Below, piece after piece: positions 23,547 to 31,718 of a stretch of DNA of 64,000 nucleotides. Position numbers and translations under genes: made by a program. The notes under the pieces are model-generated. The model saw nothing but the letters and a program-made list of their open reading frames with translations. It was not told where the DNA came from and did no database searches. Within the stretch, counting starts at the first letter, position 1, and the number at the start of each line of letters is the position of its first letter. Origin of the DNA: Actinobacteria bacterium OV450 (GTDB lineage Bacteria > Actinomycetota > Actinomycetes > Streptomycetales > Streptomycetaceae); contig LJCW01000336.1 in the NCBI GenBank assembly GCA_001298555.1, positions 40,054-104,053 of the forward strand. Reading direction: 5' to 3'.

Positions 23547-23951
23547 ATGCGGTCGACTGCACGGGTTCTGGTCTACAGCGACGACGCGAGCACCCGGGAG
23601 CAGGTGCGGCTGGCGGCCGGGCGCAGGCCGGCCGCGGACCTGCCGCCGGTGGAGTTCGTGGAATGCGCCACGCTCCCGGCCGTCCTGAGCGAGCTGGACG
23701 CGGGCGGGATCGACGTGTGCGTGCTGGACGGCGAGGCGGTCCCGGCGGGCGGCATGGGCGTGTGCCGGCAGATCAAGGACGAGATCTTCCGGTGCCCGCC
23801 GGTGCTGCTGCTGATGGGGCGTCCGCAGGACGCCTGGCTGGCCACCTGGAGCCGCGCGGACGCGGCGGTGACCCTTCCGGTCGACCCGGTGGAGTTCGCG
23901 GACGCCCTGGCGGCCCTGCTGCGTTCGCGGTTGTCCCACAACGCCGCCTGA
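23547..23951 (+). CDS. atypical response-regulator receiver domain protein
   Basis: 134 residues forming only a receiver-like fold: RVLVYSDDAST (acidic pocket), GIDVCVLDGEAVPAGGMGVCRQIKD (aligned phosphoacceptor Asp) and VLLLMGRPQDAWL. The strand-5 lysine that active receivers need is absent (AAVTLPVDPVEF instead of a K-P pair). It is therefore probably a pseudoreceiver. There is no output domain. GTGGAGG precedes the ATG. It lies between the ctaE operon (divergent) and an L,D-transpeptidase (convergent), and its partner is unknown. Confidence 0.7.
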   Translation: MRSTARVLVYSDDASTREQVRLAAGRRPAADLPPVEFVECATLPAVLSELDAGGIDVCVLDGEAVPAGGMGVCRQIKDEIFRCPPVLLLMGRPQDAWLATWSRADAAVTLPVDPVEFADALAALLRSRLSHNAA

Positions 23952-23999
23952 CCGCGCCGGCTCCGCCGTCCCCGTGCGGGGTCGTCGGAGCCGGCGCGG
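23952..23999. terminator. bidirectional terminator, 14-bp stem
   Basis: CCGCGCCGGCTCCG and CGGAGCCGGCGCGG, with a second small hairpin in the loop. It is shared by the convergent pseudoreceiver and L,D-transpeptidase genes. Confidence 0.75.
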
Positions 24000-24026
24000 C
24001 GTGCGGCGCGGGCCCTGCGGGGATGC

Positions 24027-25274
24027 TCAGACGGTGGGCCGCAGACGGGTCCGGTCGACCGGACTGCGGCCTTCCGTGGTGCCCTTCAGGAGGGCGCTCC
24101 CGTCGCGCCATTCCTTCCAGTCCAGGTTCCAGTCGCCGAAGCCGTTGCCGAAGGGCTCCATCTCGTCGCCGATGCTGTTGATCACCTTGACGATGTCGCC
24201 CTCGCTGATGTTCTCGTAGAACCAGGCGGCGTTGCCCGTGCTCATGCCGGTGCAGCCGTGGCTGACGTTCTCGGAGCCCTGCGATTCGACGGACCACGGC
24301 GCGGCGTGGACGTATTCACCACTCCAGGTGACGCGCGTCGCGTAGTAGACGGGCAGGTTGTAGTACTCGCTGCCGCCGATGCCCACGGTGTCGCCGCGCA
24401 TCTGGACGAAGTACTGCTTGCCGAGCACCACCTTGATCCCGTTGCGGGTGGAGAAGCCGGGCTTTCCGGTGGTCACCGGAATGGTGTTGATCACTTCTCC
24501 GTTGCGCGCGAACGTGAGGTAGTGGGAGGACGCGTCGGTGGTGACCTCGACGCGGTCCCCGATCTCCAGCGTCAGCGATTTGCTGGCGGCCCCGCGGAGG
24601 CTGTCGGAGATCTTGATGCCCTCCAGGTTGCTCCGTACGGAGACGGTGGAGTGCGCGGGCCAGTACTCCTTCGGGCGGTAGTGCAGGTGCTTGTCGTCCA
24701 CCCAGTGCCAGGCGCCCTCGACGCCCGAGGGCGCGTCGACGACCAGGCCCCGCTCGACGAGGGCGCGGGCCGCCTTGTCCTGGACGGGCTCGTTGAGTTC
24801 GGCCGTGATCGGCTGCCCGACGCCGTACTTGCCCTCGTCCGGCCCGAATTCGACCTTGAGGACCTCATGGGCCGGGGTGGTCTTGAACGTCAGCCTGCGC
24901 TGCCCCGGGGCTCCGCGCTCGTCCTCGGTCTCCACCAGGACCGTGTACTGGGTGCCGGCGGCCATCGGGGCGGTGCTGTGCCAGCGGTCGCCCTTGGCGC
25001 TCAGCTCGCCCGCCAGGCGGCGCCCTTGGGTGTCCACGGCGGTGACGTCGGTGATCCGGCTGCCGCCGGTCCCCTTGGCCGTGATCTCCAGCGGCCGCTC
25101 GGGGTCGACCGGCCGGCCGCCCGGGGGCTGGTTGAAGACGACCTGGTCGCCCGCGTCGTACGGGCGGGCTGACAGCGGGTTCTCTCCGGGCCCGCAGCCG
25201 GTGGCGCCTGCCCCGAGGGACGCCACCAGCACGGAGCAGCCGACTACCGTCCAAAGACGCGGTGAGTGCTTCAT
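24027..25274 (-). CDS. Ig-like/YkuD L,D-transpeptidase lipoprotein
   Basis: 415 residues. A signal peptide ends in the lipobox GATGC (about residue 27); two Ig-like domains (about 45-245) come before a YkuD catalytic domain with Cys in VSHGCTGMS and the upstream His in YVHAAPWS. It forms 3-3 crosslinks between mDAP residues of peptidoglycan on the outer face of the membrane. The layout matches mycobacterial LdtMt2-type enzymes. The ATG at 25274 fits a normal signal peptide. It is separated from ctaF by a terminator. Confidence 0.93.
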   Translation of the reverse strand: MKHSPRLWTVVGCSVLVASLGAGATGCGPGENPLSARPYDAGDQVVFNQPPGGRPVDPERPLEITAKGTGGSRITDVTAVDTQGRRLAGELSAKGDRWHSTAPMAAGTQYTVLVETEDERGAPGQRRLTFKTTPAHEVLKVEFGPDEGKYGVGQPITAELNEPVQDKAARALVERGLVVDAPSGVEGAWHWVDDKHLHYRPKEYWPAHSTVSVRSNLEGIKISDSLRGAASKSLTLEIGDRVEVTTDASSHYLTFARNGEVINTIPVTTGKPGFSTRNGIKVVLGKQYFVQMRGDTVGIGGSEYYNLPVYYATRVTWSGEYVHAAPWSVESQGSENVSHGCTGMSTGNAAWFYENISEGDIVKVINSIGDEMEPFGNGFGDWNLDWKEWRDGSALLKGTTEGRSPVDRTRLRPTV

Positions 25275-25329
25275 GGAGCCAACGCTATGAAGGTATGACC
25301 ATTACTGCGCGCGGGGTGACTGCAAACGA

Positions 25330-25366
25330 GGGGCCCGGACTCCTCCGTCGGAGGTGTCCGGGCCCC
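25330..25366 (-). terminator. terminator after ctaF
   Basis: GGGGCCCGGAC and GTCCGGGCCCC pair, with an inner CTCC/GGAG stem. Located 26 nt beyond the ctaF stop. Confidence 0.75.
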
Positions 25367-25391
25367 TGGTCACTGCTGCGCGACTGCGGTC

Positions 25392-25790
25392 CTACTGGTT
25401 CTGGTTCTCACCGCGGTAGTACTCGTACACCCAGCCCCACAGGCCGATCACGATGATCGGGGCCGAGAAGTACATGAGCCACCATCCGAAGATGACGCCC
25501 ATGAACGCGAGCGCACCACCGATGCCCAGCGAGAGCGGCTGCCAGCTGTGCGGGGAGAAGAACCCCAGCTCGCCCGCCTCGTCGGCGACGTCGGCCTCCA
25601 GGTTGTCCTGGGCCATCTCGTCCACGCGCTTGGCCGTGAAGGCCAGGTAGTAGCCGATCATGACGCTCAGGCCGAAGGCCAGGAAGAGCGCGGTGGTTCC
25701 GACGGGCTCCTTCGACCACACGCCGTACACGACGGCCATGATCAGGATGAAGAAGGAGAGCCAGAGGAACATCTTGCCCTGGATCTTCAC
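25392..25790 (-). CDS. ctaF: cytochrome c oxidase subunit IV (actinobacterial type)
   Basis: 132 residues, four membrane spans (FLWLSFFILIMAVVYGVW, ALFLAFGLSVMIGYYLAF, LGIGGALAFMGVIFGWWL and SAPIIVIGLWGWVYEYY). This small subunit is specific to actinobacterial aa3 oxidase. The ATG overlaps the ctaD stop by 4 nt. Last gene of the ctaC-ctaD-ctaF operon. Confidence 0.93.
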   Translation of the reverse strand: MKIQGKMFLWLSFFILIMAVVYGVWSKEPVGTTALFLAFGLSVMIGYYLAFTAKRVDEMAQDNLEADVADEAGELGFFSPHSWQPLSLGIGGALAFMGVIFGWWLMYFSAPIIVIGLWGWVYEYYRGENQNQ

Positions 25791-27517
25791 TTGCCGGCCT
25801 CCTTGCCACCCGCGACGGCCTTGGGGGCCACGCCGTGGTCCTCAAGGTGGTCGAGGGCCGCGATCTCAGGGTGGTGCAGGTCGAACGCCGGGGACTCGGA
25901 GCGGATCCGCGGCAGGGTGAGGAAGTTGTGCCGCGGCGGCGGGCAGGACGTCGCCCATTCGAGCGAACGGCCGTAGCCCCACGGGTCGTCGACCTCGATC
26001 TTCTTGCCGTACTTCGCCGTCTTCCAGACGTTGTACATGAACGGCAGCATCGACATGCCCAGCAGGAACGAGCTGATCGTCGAGATCGTGTTCAGGGCGG
26101 TGAACCCGTCGGCCGCGAGGTAGTCCGCGTAACGACGCGGCATGCCCTCGGCACCCAGCCAGTGCTGCACCAGGAACGTGCCGTGGAAGCCGATGAACAG
26201 CGTCCAGAAGGTGATCTTGCCGAGGCGCTCGTCCAGCATCTTGCCCGTGAACTTCGGCCACCAGAAGTGGAAGCCGGCGAACATCGCGAACACCACGGTG
26301 CCGAAGACGACGTAGTGGAAGTGCGCGACGACGAAGTACGAGTCGGAGACGTGGAAGTCCATCGGGGGCGAGGCCAGGATGACGCCGGTCAGACCACCGA
26401 AGGTGAAGGTGACCAGGAAGCCGATCGTCCAGAGCATCGGGGTCTCGAAGGACAGCGAGCCCTTCCACATGGTGCCGATCCAGTTGAAGAACTTCACACC
26501 GGTCGGTACCGCGATCAGGAAGGTCATGAAGGAGAAGAACGGCAGCAGCACACCGCCGGTGACGTACATGTGGTGGGCCCACACGGTCACGGAGAGGCCG
26601 GCGATCGCGATCGTCGCGGCGATCAGGCCGATGTAACCGAACATCGGCTTGCGCGAGAAGACCGGAATGATCTCGGAGACGATTCCGAAGAACGGTAGCG
26701 CGATGATGTACACCTCTGGGTGTCCGAAGAACCAGAAGAGGTGTTGCCACAGCAACGCGCCGCCGTTGGACGCGTCGAACACGTGCGCACCGAACTTGCG
26801 GTCGGCCTCCAGCGCGAAGAGCGCGGCGGCCAGCACCGGGAAGGCGAGCAGGACCAGGACACCGGTCAGCAGCACGTTCCAGGTGAAGATCGGCATGCGG
26901 AACATCGTCATGCCGGGAGCGCGCATGCAGATGATGGTGGTGATGAAGTTGACCGAACCGAGGATCGTGCCGAAGCCGGAGAAGGCCAGACCCATGATCC
27001 ACATGTCGGCGCCGATGCCCGGCGAACGGACCGCGTCCGACAGCGGGGAGTAGGCGAACCAGCCGAAGTCGGCGGCGCCGTTCGGCGTCACGAAGCCGGC
27101 CACCGCGATGGTCGAGCCGAAGAGGTACAGCCAGTACGCGAACATGTTCAGCCGCGGGAACGCCACGTCGGGCGCGCCGATCTGCAGCGGCATGATCCAG
27201 TTCGCGAAGCCCGCGAAGAGCGGGGTGGCGAACATCAGCAGCATGATCGTGCCATGCATGGTGAACGCCTGGTTGAACTGCTCGTTCGACATGATCTGCG
27301 TGCCCGGACGAGCCAGCTCGGCGCGCATGAAGAGCGCCAGCAGACCGCCGATGAGGAAGAACACGAACGACGTGACCAGGTACATCGTGCCGATGGTCTT
27401 GTGGTCGGTAGTGGTCATCCACTTCACGACGACACTGCCCGGCCGCTTGCGCCGCACCGGAAGCTCGTTTTCATACGAGTCGGCGGCGGCACCCTGAGAT
27501 TCGTTGAGGATGCTCAC
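25787..27517 (-). CDS. ctaD: cytochrome c oxidase subunit I
   Basis: 576-residue heme-copper oxidase catalytic subunit with about 12 membrane spans. Cu-B and heme ligands: WFFGHPEVYIIALP (His-Glu-Val-Tyr, the cross-linked pair), VWAHHMYVTGG (two His) and VVAHFHYVVFG (heme a and a3 His); a low-spin heme His is in FTMHGTIMLLMF. It reduces O2 to water and pumps protons. The polypeptide starts MSILNESQ; it overlaps ctaC and ctaF by 4 nt each. Confidence 0.98.
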   Translation of the reverse strand: MSILNESQGAAADSYENELPVRRKRPGSVVVKWMTTTDHKTIGTMYLVTSFVFFLIGGLLALFMRAELARPGTQIMSNEQFNQAFTMHGTIMLLMFATPLFAGFANWIMPLQIGAPDVAFPRLNMFAYWLYLFGSTIAVAGFVTPNGAADFGWFAYSPLSDAVRSPGIGADMWIMGLAFSGFGTILGSVNFITTIICMRAPGMTMFRMPIFTWNVLLTGVLVLLAFPVLAAALFALEADRKFGAHVFDASNGGALLWQHLFWFFGHPEVYIIALPFFGIVSEIIPVFSRKPMFGYIGLIAATIAIAGLSVTVWAHHMYVTGGVLLPFFSFMTFLIAVPTGVKFFNWIGTMWKGSLSFETPMLWTIGFLVTFTFGGLTGVILASPPMDFHVSDSYFVVAHFHYVVFGTVVFAMFAGFHFWWPKFTGKMLDERLGKITFWTLFIGFHGTFLVQHWLGAEGMPRRYADYLAADGFTALNTISTISSFLLGMSMLPFMYNVWKTAKYGKKIEVDDPWGYGRSLEWATSCPPPRHNFLTLPRIRSESPAFDLHHPEIAALDHLEDHGVAPKAVAGGKEAGK

Positions 27518-28488
27518 AGTTTGTTCGTCTCCGCATTCCGGGCCGGGTCAGTCTGCTTGATGCCGGCCGGGAGGAAGCCGGTCTGCCCCTTCTCGGCCAG
27601 TTCCTTGAGGTGCGCCCGGTAGGCCTCGGGCGAGACGACCTTGACGTTGAACAGCATCCGGGAGTGGTCGACGCCGCAGAGCTCGGCGCACTTGCCCACG
27701 AAGACGCCCTCCTGGGACGGGGTGACCTCGAAGACGTTGGTGTGGCCCGGGATGACGTCCTGCTTGAACAGGAAGGGGACCACCCAGAAGGAGTGGATGA
27801 CGTCGTTCGACGACAGGATGAAGCGGACCTTCTCGCCCTTGGGCAGCCAGAGGGTCGGCCCGGGGTTCCCGGTCTGGGGGTTCCGGTCGCTGGGGACGCC
27901 CTTCTCGTAGACGCCCTCGGCGCCCGCGGGGAAGTCCTTGGTGAAGCGGTCCGGAATGTTGGCGAGCTCCTTGGGGACCTCGCCGGCCTTCGGGGTCGCC
28001 GCATCGCCGTCGACGTTCTCGACGTAGTTGAAGCCCCAGCTCCACTGGAAGCCGATCACGTTGATCGTGTGCGCCGGCTTCGGGGTGAGGGCGAGCAGCT
28101 TCGACTCGTCACGCGCGGTGAAGTAGAAGAGCACCGAGACGATGATGAGCGGGACCACGGTGTACAGCGCCTCGATGGGCATGTTGTACCGGGTCTGCGG
28201 GGGGACCTCCACCTTCGTCCGGCTGCGCCGGTGGAAGATGACGCTCCAGATGATCAGGCCCCAGACCAGGATGCCCGTGATGAGGGCAGCTGCCCACGAC
28301 CCCTGCCACAGGGACAGGATGCGAGGCGCCTCCTCCGTGACCGGATAGGGCATTCCGAGCCGGGGGAAGTCTTGCCAGTTGTACGAGCAACCAGTGGCGG
28401 TCGCCAGGACCGCGCCCGCAGTCAGCGCCTGCAGCAGCTTCCGCCGCATCGGGCGCCGCGGCGAGCGGTCGGAGCCGTAGGGACTCAC
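27514..28488 (-). CDS. ctaC: cytochrome c oxidase subunit II
   Basis: 324 residues. Lipoprotein signal (lipobox ATATGC), two membrane spans (AAALITGILVWGLIIWSVIF and YTVVPLIIVSVLFYF) and a cupredoxin domain carrying the CuA site CAELCGVDHSRM with an upstream His in HSFWVVPF. It accepts electrons from the cytochrome cc subunit QcrC. The GTG at 28488 is chosen because GGAAGG lies 7 nt upstream; a longer upstream frame adds a stretch without conservation. First gene of its operon. Confidence 0.96.
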   Translation of the reverse strand: MSPYGSDRSPRRPMRRKLLQALTAGAVLATATGCSYNWQDFPRLGMPYPVTEEAPRILSLWQGSWAAALITGILVWGLIIWSVIFHRRSRTKVEVPPQTRYNMPIEALYTVVPLIIVSVLFYFTARDESKLLALTPKPAHTINVIGFQWSWGFNYVENVDGDAATPKAGEVPKELANIPDRFTKDFPAGAEGVYEKGVPSDRNPQTGNPGPTLWLPKGEKVRFILSSNDVIHSFWVVPFLFKQDVIPGHTNVFEVTPSQEGVFVGKCAELCGVDHSRMLFNVKVVSPEAYRAHLKELAEKGQTGFLPAGIKQTDPARNAETNKL

Positions 28489-28771
28489 GTAGCGCCTTCC
28501 CGAGAGTCTCGGCCCGCGCGGCCGGCCGCGGCCGTATTCGGGTCGGTCGCCGGCCCTGACGCAGGCAGGGGTTTGGATGTTTATGCGGACCAAACCCTAC
28601 TGGACGCTATTTGGGGTCGCGCGGGGAGGGTGCCCAACGCGCCGCTACTGCCCCCGAAGGGATGGATCCGCCGTACGGGGGACGGCCCAACACCCCCTGA
28701 ATGGAGCCCTCCGGAGGGCATCTGACGGCCCCTGACCTCGAACGTCCCCGGCCGCCGGTTAGCGTGGCCGG
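28489..28771. promoter_or_regulatory. divergent promoter region ctaC / cysteine desulfurase
   Basis: 283 nt, no gene. On the minus strand a TAGGGT word near 28597-28602 is a reasonable -10 for ctaC, but no good -35 is seen. No clear dyad operator was found. Confidence 0.3.
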
Positions 28772-30151
28772 ATGCCGTACTTCGACACCTCGTCCGCCGC
28801 CCCCCTGCACCCCGTGGCCCGGCAGGCGTTGCAGGCGTCCCTGGACGAGGGCTGGGCGGACCCCGCCCGGCTCTACCGGGAGGGCCGGCGCGCCCGGCTG
28901 CTGCTGGACGCGGCCCGGGAGGCCGCCGCGGAAGCCGTGGGCTGCCGGCCCGACGAGCTCGTGTTCACTCCTTCGGGGACGCACGCGGTTCACACGGGCA
29001 TCGCGGGGGTGCTCGCGGGACGCCGGCGCGTGGGCGGTCATCTGGTCGTATCGGCGGTCGAACACAGTTCCGTCCTCCATGCGGGGGCGGCCCACGAAGC
29101 CGCCGGGGGGACGGTGACCCAGGTCCCCGTGGACCGCACGGGCGCGGTCTCCCCCGCCGGGTACGCCGCCGCGGTGGACGCCTCGACGGCCCTGGCCTGC
29201 CTCCAGTCGGCCAACCACGAGGTGGGCACGGTGCAGCCGGTGGCGGAGGTGGCCGAGGTCTGCGCGGCGGCGGGGGTCCCGCTCCTGGTGGACGCGGCGC
29301 AGTCGCTGGGCTGGGGCCCCGTGGAGGGCGGCTGGTCGGTGCTCACCGCGAGCGCGCACAAGTGGGGCGGCCCGGCGGGGGTCGGGCTCCTCGCGGTCCG
29401 CAAGGGAGTCCGGTTCTCGCCCCAAGGGCCCGCCGACGAAAGGGAGTCGGGCCGCTCCCCCGGCTTCACCAACCTCCCGGCCGTCGTGGCGGCCGCGGCG
29501 TCCCTGCGGGCCGTACGGGCCGAGGCCGACGCGGAGGCGGCCCGGCTGCGGATCCTCGTGGACCGCCTGCGGCGGCGCGTGGCCCGCCTGGTGCCGGACG
29601 TGGAGGTGGTCGGGGACCCGGAGCGGCGGCTGCCGCACCTGGTCACGTTCTCCTGCCTGTACGTCGACGGCGAGACGCTGCTGCACGAGCTGGACCGGGC
29701 GGGCTACTCCGTCTCGTCCGGCTCCTCCTGTACGAGTTCCACGCTGACCCCGAGTCATGTGCTCCGGGCGATGGGCGTGCTGTCGGAGGGCAACGTACGG
29801 GTCTCCCTGCCGCGGGGGACGACGGCGGAGGAGGTGAACGGCTTCCTGGAGGTCCTGCCCGGGGTGGTGGCGGGCGTCCGGGCCACGCTCGGCGTGGGCG
29901 AACCGGAGGCCGTGGAGCCGGTGTCGGACGCGCTGGAGATCGACGCCCTGGGACTGCGCTGCCCGCAGCCGGTGATCGAGCTGGCCCGGGTCATCTCGTC
30001 GGTCGCGGTCGGCGGCACGGTGACCGTCCTGTCGGACGACGAGGTGGCCCGGCTGGACATCCCGGCCTGGTGCGCGATGCGCGGCCACGCCTACCTGGGC
30101 GAGTCACCCCGCACGGCGGGCGTCGCCTACACGGTCCGCCGGCAGGTCTGA
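28772..30151 (+). CDS. cysteine desulfurase fused to a TusA sulfurtransferase domain
   Basis: 459 residues. The N-terminal class V fold has the PLP lysine in LTASAHKWGGPAGVG, His in SAVEHSSVLHA and the catalytic loop Cys in SVSSGSSCTSST, all of a NifS/IscS enzyme. Residues about 388-459 form a TusA/SirA domain (EIDALGLRCPQPVIELA) with the CPxP-type sulfur-carrying Cys. The fusion would pass persulfide directly from the desulfurase to its acceptor for tRNA or cofactor thiolation. ATG at 28772. The ErpA-type gene is about 3 kb away. Confidence 0.88.
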   Translation: MPYFDTSSAAPLHPVARQALQASLDEGWADPARLYREGRRARLLLDAAREAAAEAVGCRPDELVFTPSGTHAVHTGIAGVLAGRRRVGGHLVVSAVEHSSVLHAGAAHEAAGGTVTQVPVDRTGAVSPAGYAAAVDASTALACLQSANHEVGTVQPVAEVAEVCAAAGVPLLVDAAQSLGWGPVEGGWSVLTASAHKWGGPAGVGLLAVRKGVRFSPQGPADERESGRSPGFTNLPAVVAAAASLRAVRAEADAEAARLRILVDRLRRRVARLVPDVEVVGDPERRLPHLVTFSCLYVDGETLLHELDRAGYSVSSGSSCTSSTLTPSHVLRAMGVLSEGNVRVSLPRGTTAEEVNGFLEVLPGVVAGVRATLGVGEPEAVEPVSDALEIDALGLRCPQPVIELARVISSVAVGGTVTVLSDDEVARLDIPAWCAMRGHAYLGESPRTAGVAYTVRRQV

Positions 30152-30153
30152 CG

Positions 30154-30182
30154 CCGGCGGGGCCGGGGTACGGCCCCGCCGG
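30154..30182. terminator. bidirectional terminator, 12-bp stem
   Basis: CCGGCGGGGCCG and CGGCCCCGCCGG around a GGGTA loop, between two convergent genes. Its 3' arm is repeated downstream (next entry). Confidence 0.7.
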
Positions 30183-30213
30183 TGTACGGCCCCGCCGGTG
30201 TACGGCCCCGCCG
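30168..30213. repeat. 16-bp tandem repeat of a terminator arm
   Basis: GTACGGCCCCGCCGGT occurs at 30168-30183 and 30184-30199, with a truncated third copy to 30213. Slippage has multiplied one arm of the hairpin. Confidence 0.85.
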
Positions 30214-30240
30214 TCGTCCGGGACGCGCGGCAGCGGCGGG

Positions 30241-31218
30241 CTACGCGGCCAGGTGGGAGCGGACCTCGGAGGCGGCGTCCTCCCCGTAGGCCTTCGTGAA
30301 GCGCTCCATGAAGTGGGCGCGGGCCAGGGTGTACTCCTGGGTGCCCAGCGTCTCGATCACCAGGGTGGCCAGCATGCAGCCGACCTGCGCGGCCCGCTCC
30401 AGGCCGACGCCCCAGCCCAGACCGGTCAGGAACCCGGCGCGGAACGCGTCGCCGACGCCCGTCGGGTCCACCTTCGACGTCTCCTCGGGGCAGCCGACGA
30501 CGATCGGCTCCTGGCCGGCCCGGTCGATGCGCACGCCGCGCGAGCCCAGCGTCGTCACCCGGGTGCCGACCTTGGCGAGGATCTCCTCGTCGGACCAGCC
30601 GGACTTCGTCTCGATGAGGCCCTTCTCGTACTCGTTCGAGAAGAGGTACGTCGCGCCCTCCATCAGGGTGCGGATGTTCTCGCCGTCCATCCGGGCGATC
30701 TGCTGCGAGAAGTCCGCCGCGAACGGGATCCCCCGGGTCCGGCACTCCTCGGTGTGGCGCAGCATCGCCTCGGGGTCGTCGGCGCCGATGAGGACGAGGT
30801 CGAGCCCGCCCACCCGGTCCGCGACCGCCTTCAGCTCGATCTGGCGGGCCTCGCTCATCGCGCCCGTGTAGAAGGAGCCGATCTGGTTGTGGTCCGCGTC
30901 CGTGGTGCACACGAAGCGCGCGGTGTGCAGCACCTCGGAGATCCGCACGGAGGCGGTGTCGACGCCGTGCCGGTCCAGCCACGCCCGGTACTCGTCGAAG
31001 TCGTAGCCGGCCGCGCCGACCAGGATCGGGCGGGTGCCGAGCTGGCCCATGCCGAAGCAGATGTTCGGGCCGACGCCGCCCCGCCGTACGTCGAGGTTGT
31101 CGACGAGGAAGGAGAGGGAGACCGTGTGCAGCTGGTCCGCGACCAGCTGGTCGGCGAAGCGGCCGGGGAAGGTCATGAGGTGGTCGGTGGCGATGGAGCC
31201 GGTGACTGCGATGCGCAC
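30241..31218 (-). CDS. PfkB-family carbohydrate/nucleoside kinase
   Basis: 325 residues of the ribokinase/adenosine kinase superfamily. N-terminal strand RIAVTGSIATDHLMTFPGRF, the substrate-site loop VRRGGVGPNICFGMGQLG and the PfkB signature 2 equivalent KVDPTGVGDAFRAGFLTG with the catalytic Asp. The substrate may be adenosine or a sugar; actinobacterial adenosine kinase looks similar. The GTG at 31218 is chosen because the family N-terminus starts there, with AGGAG 11 nt upstream. A long upstream open frame was not used. Confidence 0.88.
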   Translation of the reverse strand: MRIAVTGSIATDHLMTFPGRFADQLVADQLHTVSLSFLVDNLDVRRGGVGPNICFGMGQLGTRPILVGAAGYDFDEYRAWLDRHGVDTASVRISEVLHTARFVCTTDADHNQIGSFYTGAMSEARQIELKAVADRVGGLDLVLIGADDPEAMLRHTEECRTRGIPFAADFSQQIARMDGENIRTLMEGATYLFSNEYEKGLIETKSGWSDEEILAKVGTRVTTLGSRGVRIDRAGQEPIVVGCPEETSKVDPTGVGDAFRAGFLTGLGWGVGLERAAQVGCMLATLVIETLGTQEYTLARAHFMERFTKAYGEDAASEVRSHLAA

Positions 31219-31350
31219 GGCGTGGATGCTCCTGCGGAGGACGGCGAGGGGACAGTCAAAACTACCCGGTCCCGGCCCGGCAGCCGAACGCACGAAACTA
31301 CCCCGTAGTAGGTCTTTCTCCGCCCGCGGCGCCGTGCCTACCGTGCCTCC

Positions 31351-31575
31351 ATGACCTACACCGATGGTTTCGGGTACGCCGGCACGGCCGGGAACGCCGC
31401 CGACACGCGGCCCGCTTTCGCCCGGCTGCTGGGTGACTGCGCCAGGATGGCACCGCACTGGGCGGTCCCGGCGGATCCCCGGCCGGACCGGGTGGCCCCC
31501 TCCGAGATCCACGGGATCAGGGTCCCGGCGGCTTCGGCCCGGCTGATCGCCTCCACGGCGGAGTACGGCGACTGA
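31351..31575 (+). CDS. small hypothetical protein
   Basis: 74 residues, MTYTDGFGYAG to ASARLIASTAEYGD, no domain I recognise. There is no signal peptide or membrane span. The segment HWAVPADPRPDRVAPSEIHGIRVP looks conserved-like rather than random, but no strong ribosome site precedes the ATG. It is transcribed away from the PfkB gene. Confidence 0.45.
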   Translation: MTYTDGFGYAGTAGNAADTRPAFARLLGDCARMAPHWAVPADPRPDRVAPSEIHGIRVPAASARLIASTAEYGD

Positions 31576-31578
31576 GTC

Positions 31579-31626
31579 GTCCTTTCGGGGACCTTTCGGG
31601 GACCTTTCGGGGAGCTTTCGGAACCT
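31579..31626. repeat. short tandem repeat CCTTTCGGGGA
   Basis: About four imperfect 11-nt units (CCTTTCGGGGA, CCTTTCGGGGA, CTTTCGGGGAG and CTTTCGGAAC), between the small ORF and the following gene. Confidence 0.75.
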
Positions 31627-31718
31627 TTCCGGAGCCTCTTGCGGAGCCGGGGAACCGGTTCGCCGTCTGTTCCGTCACAGCCGCATCAGCCAGTGCGGCG
31701 AGGGCGAAGGAGCCAGCG

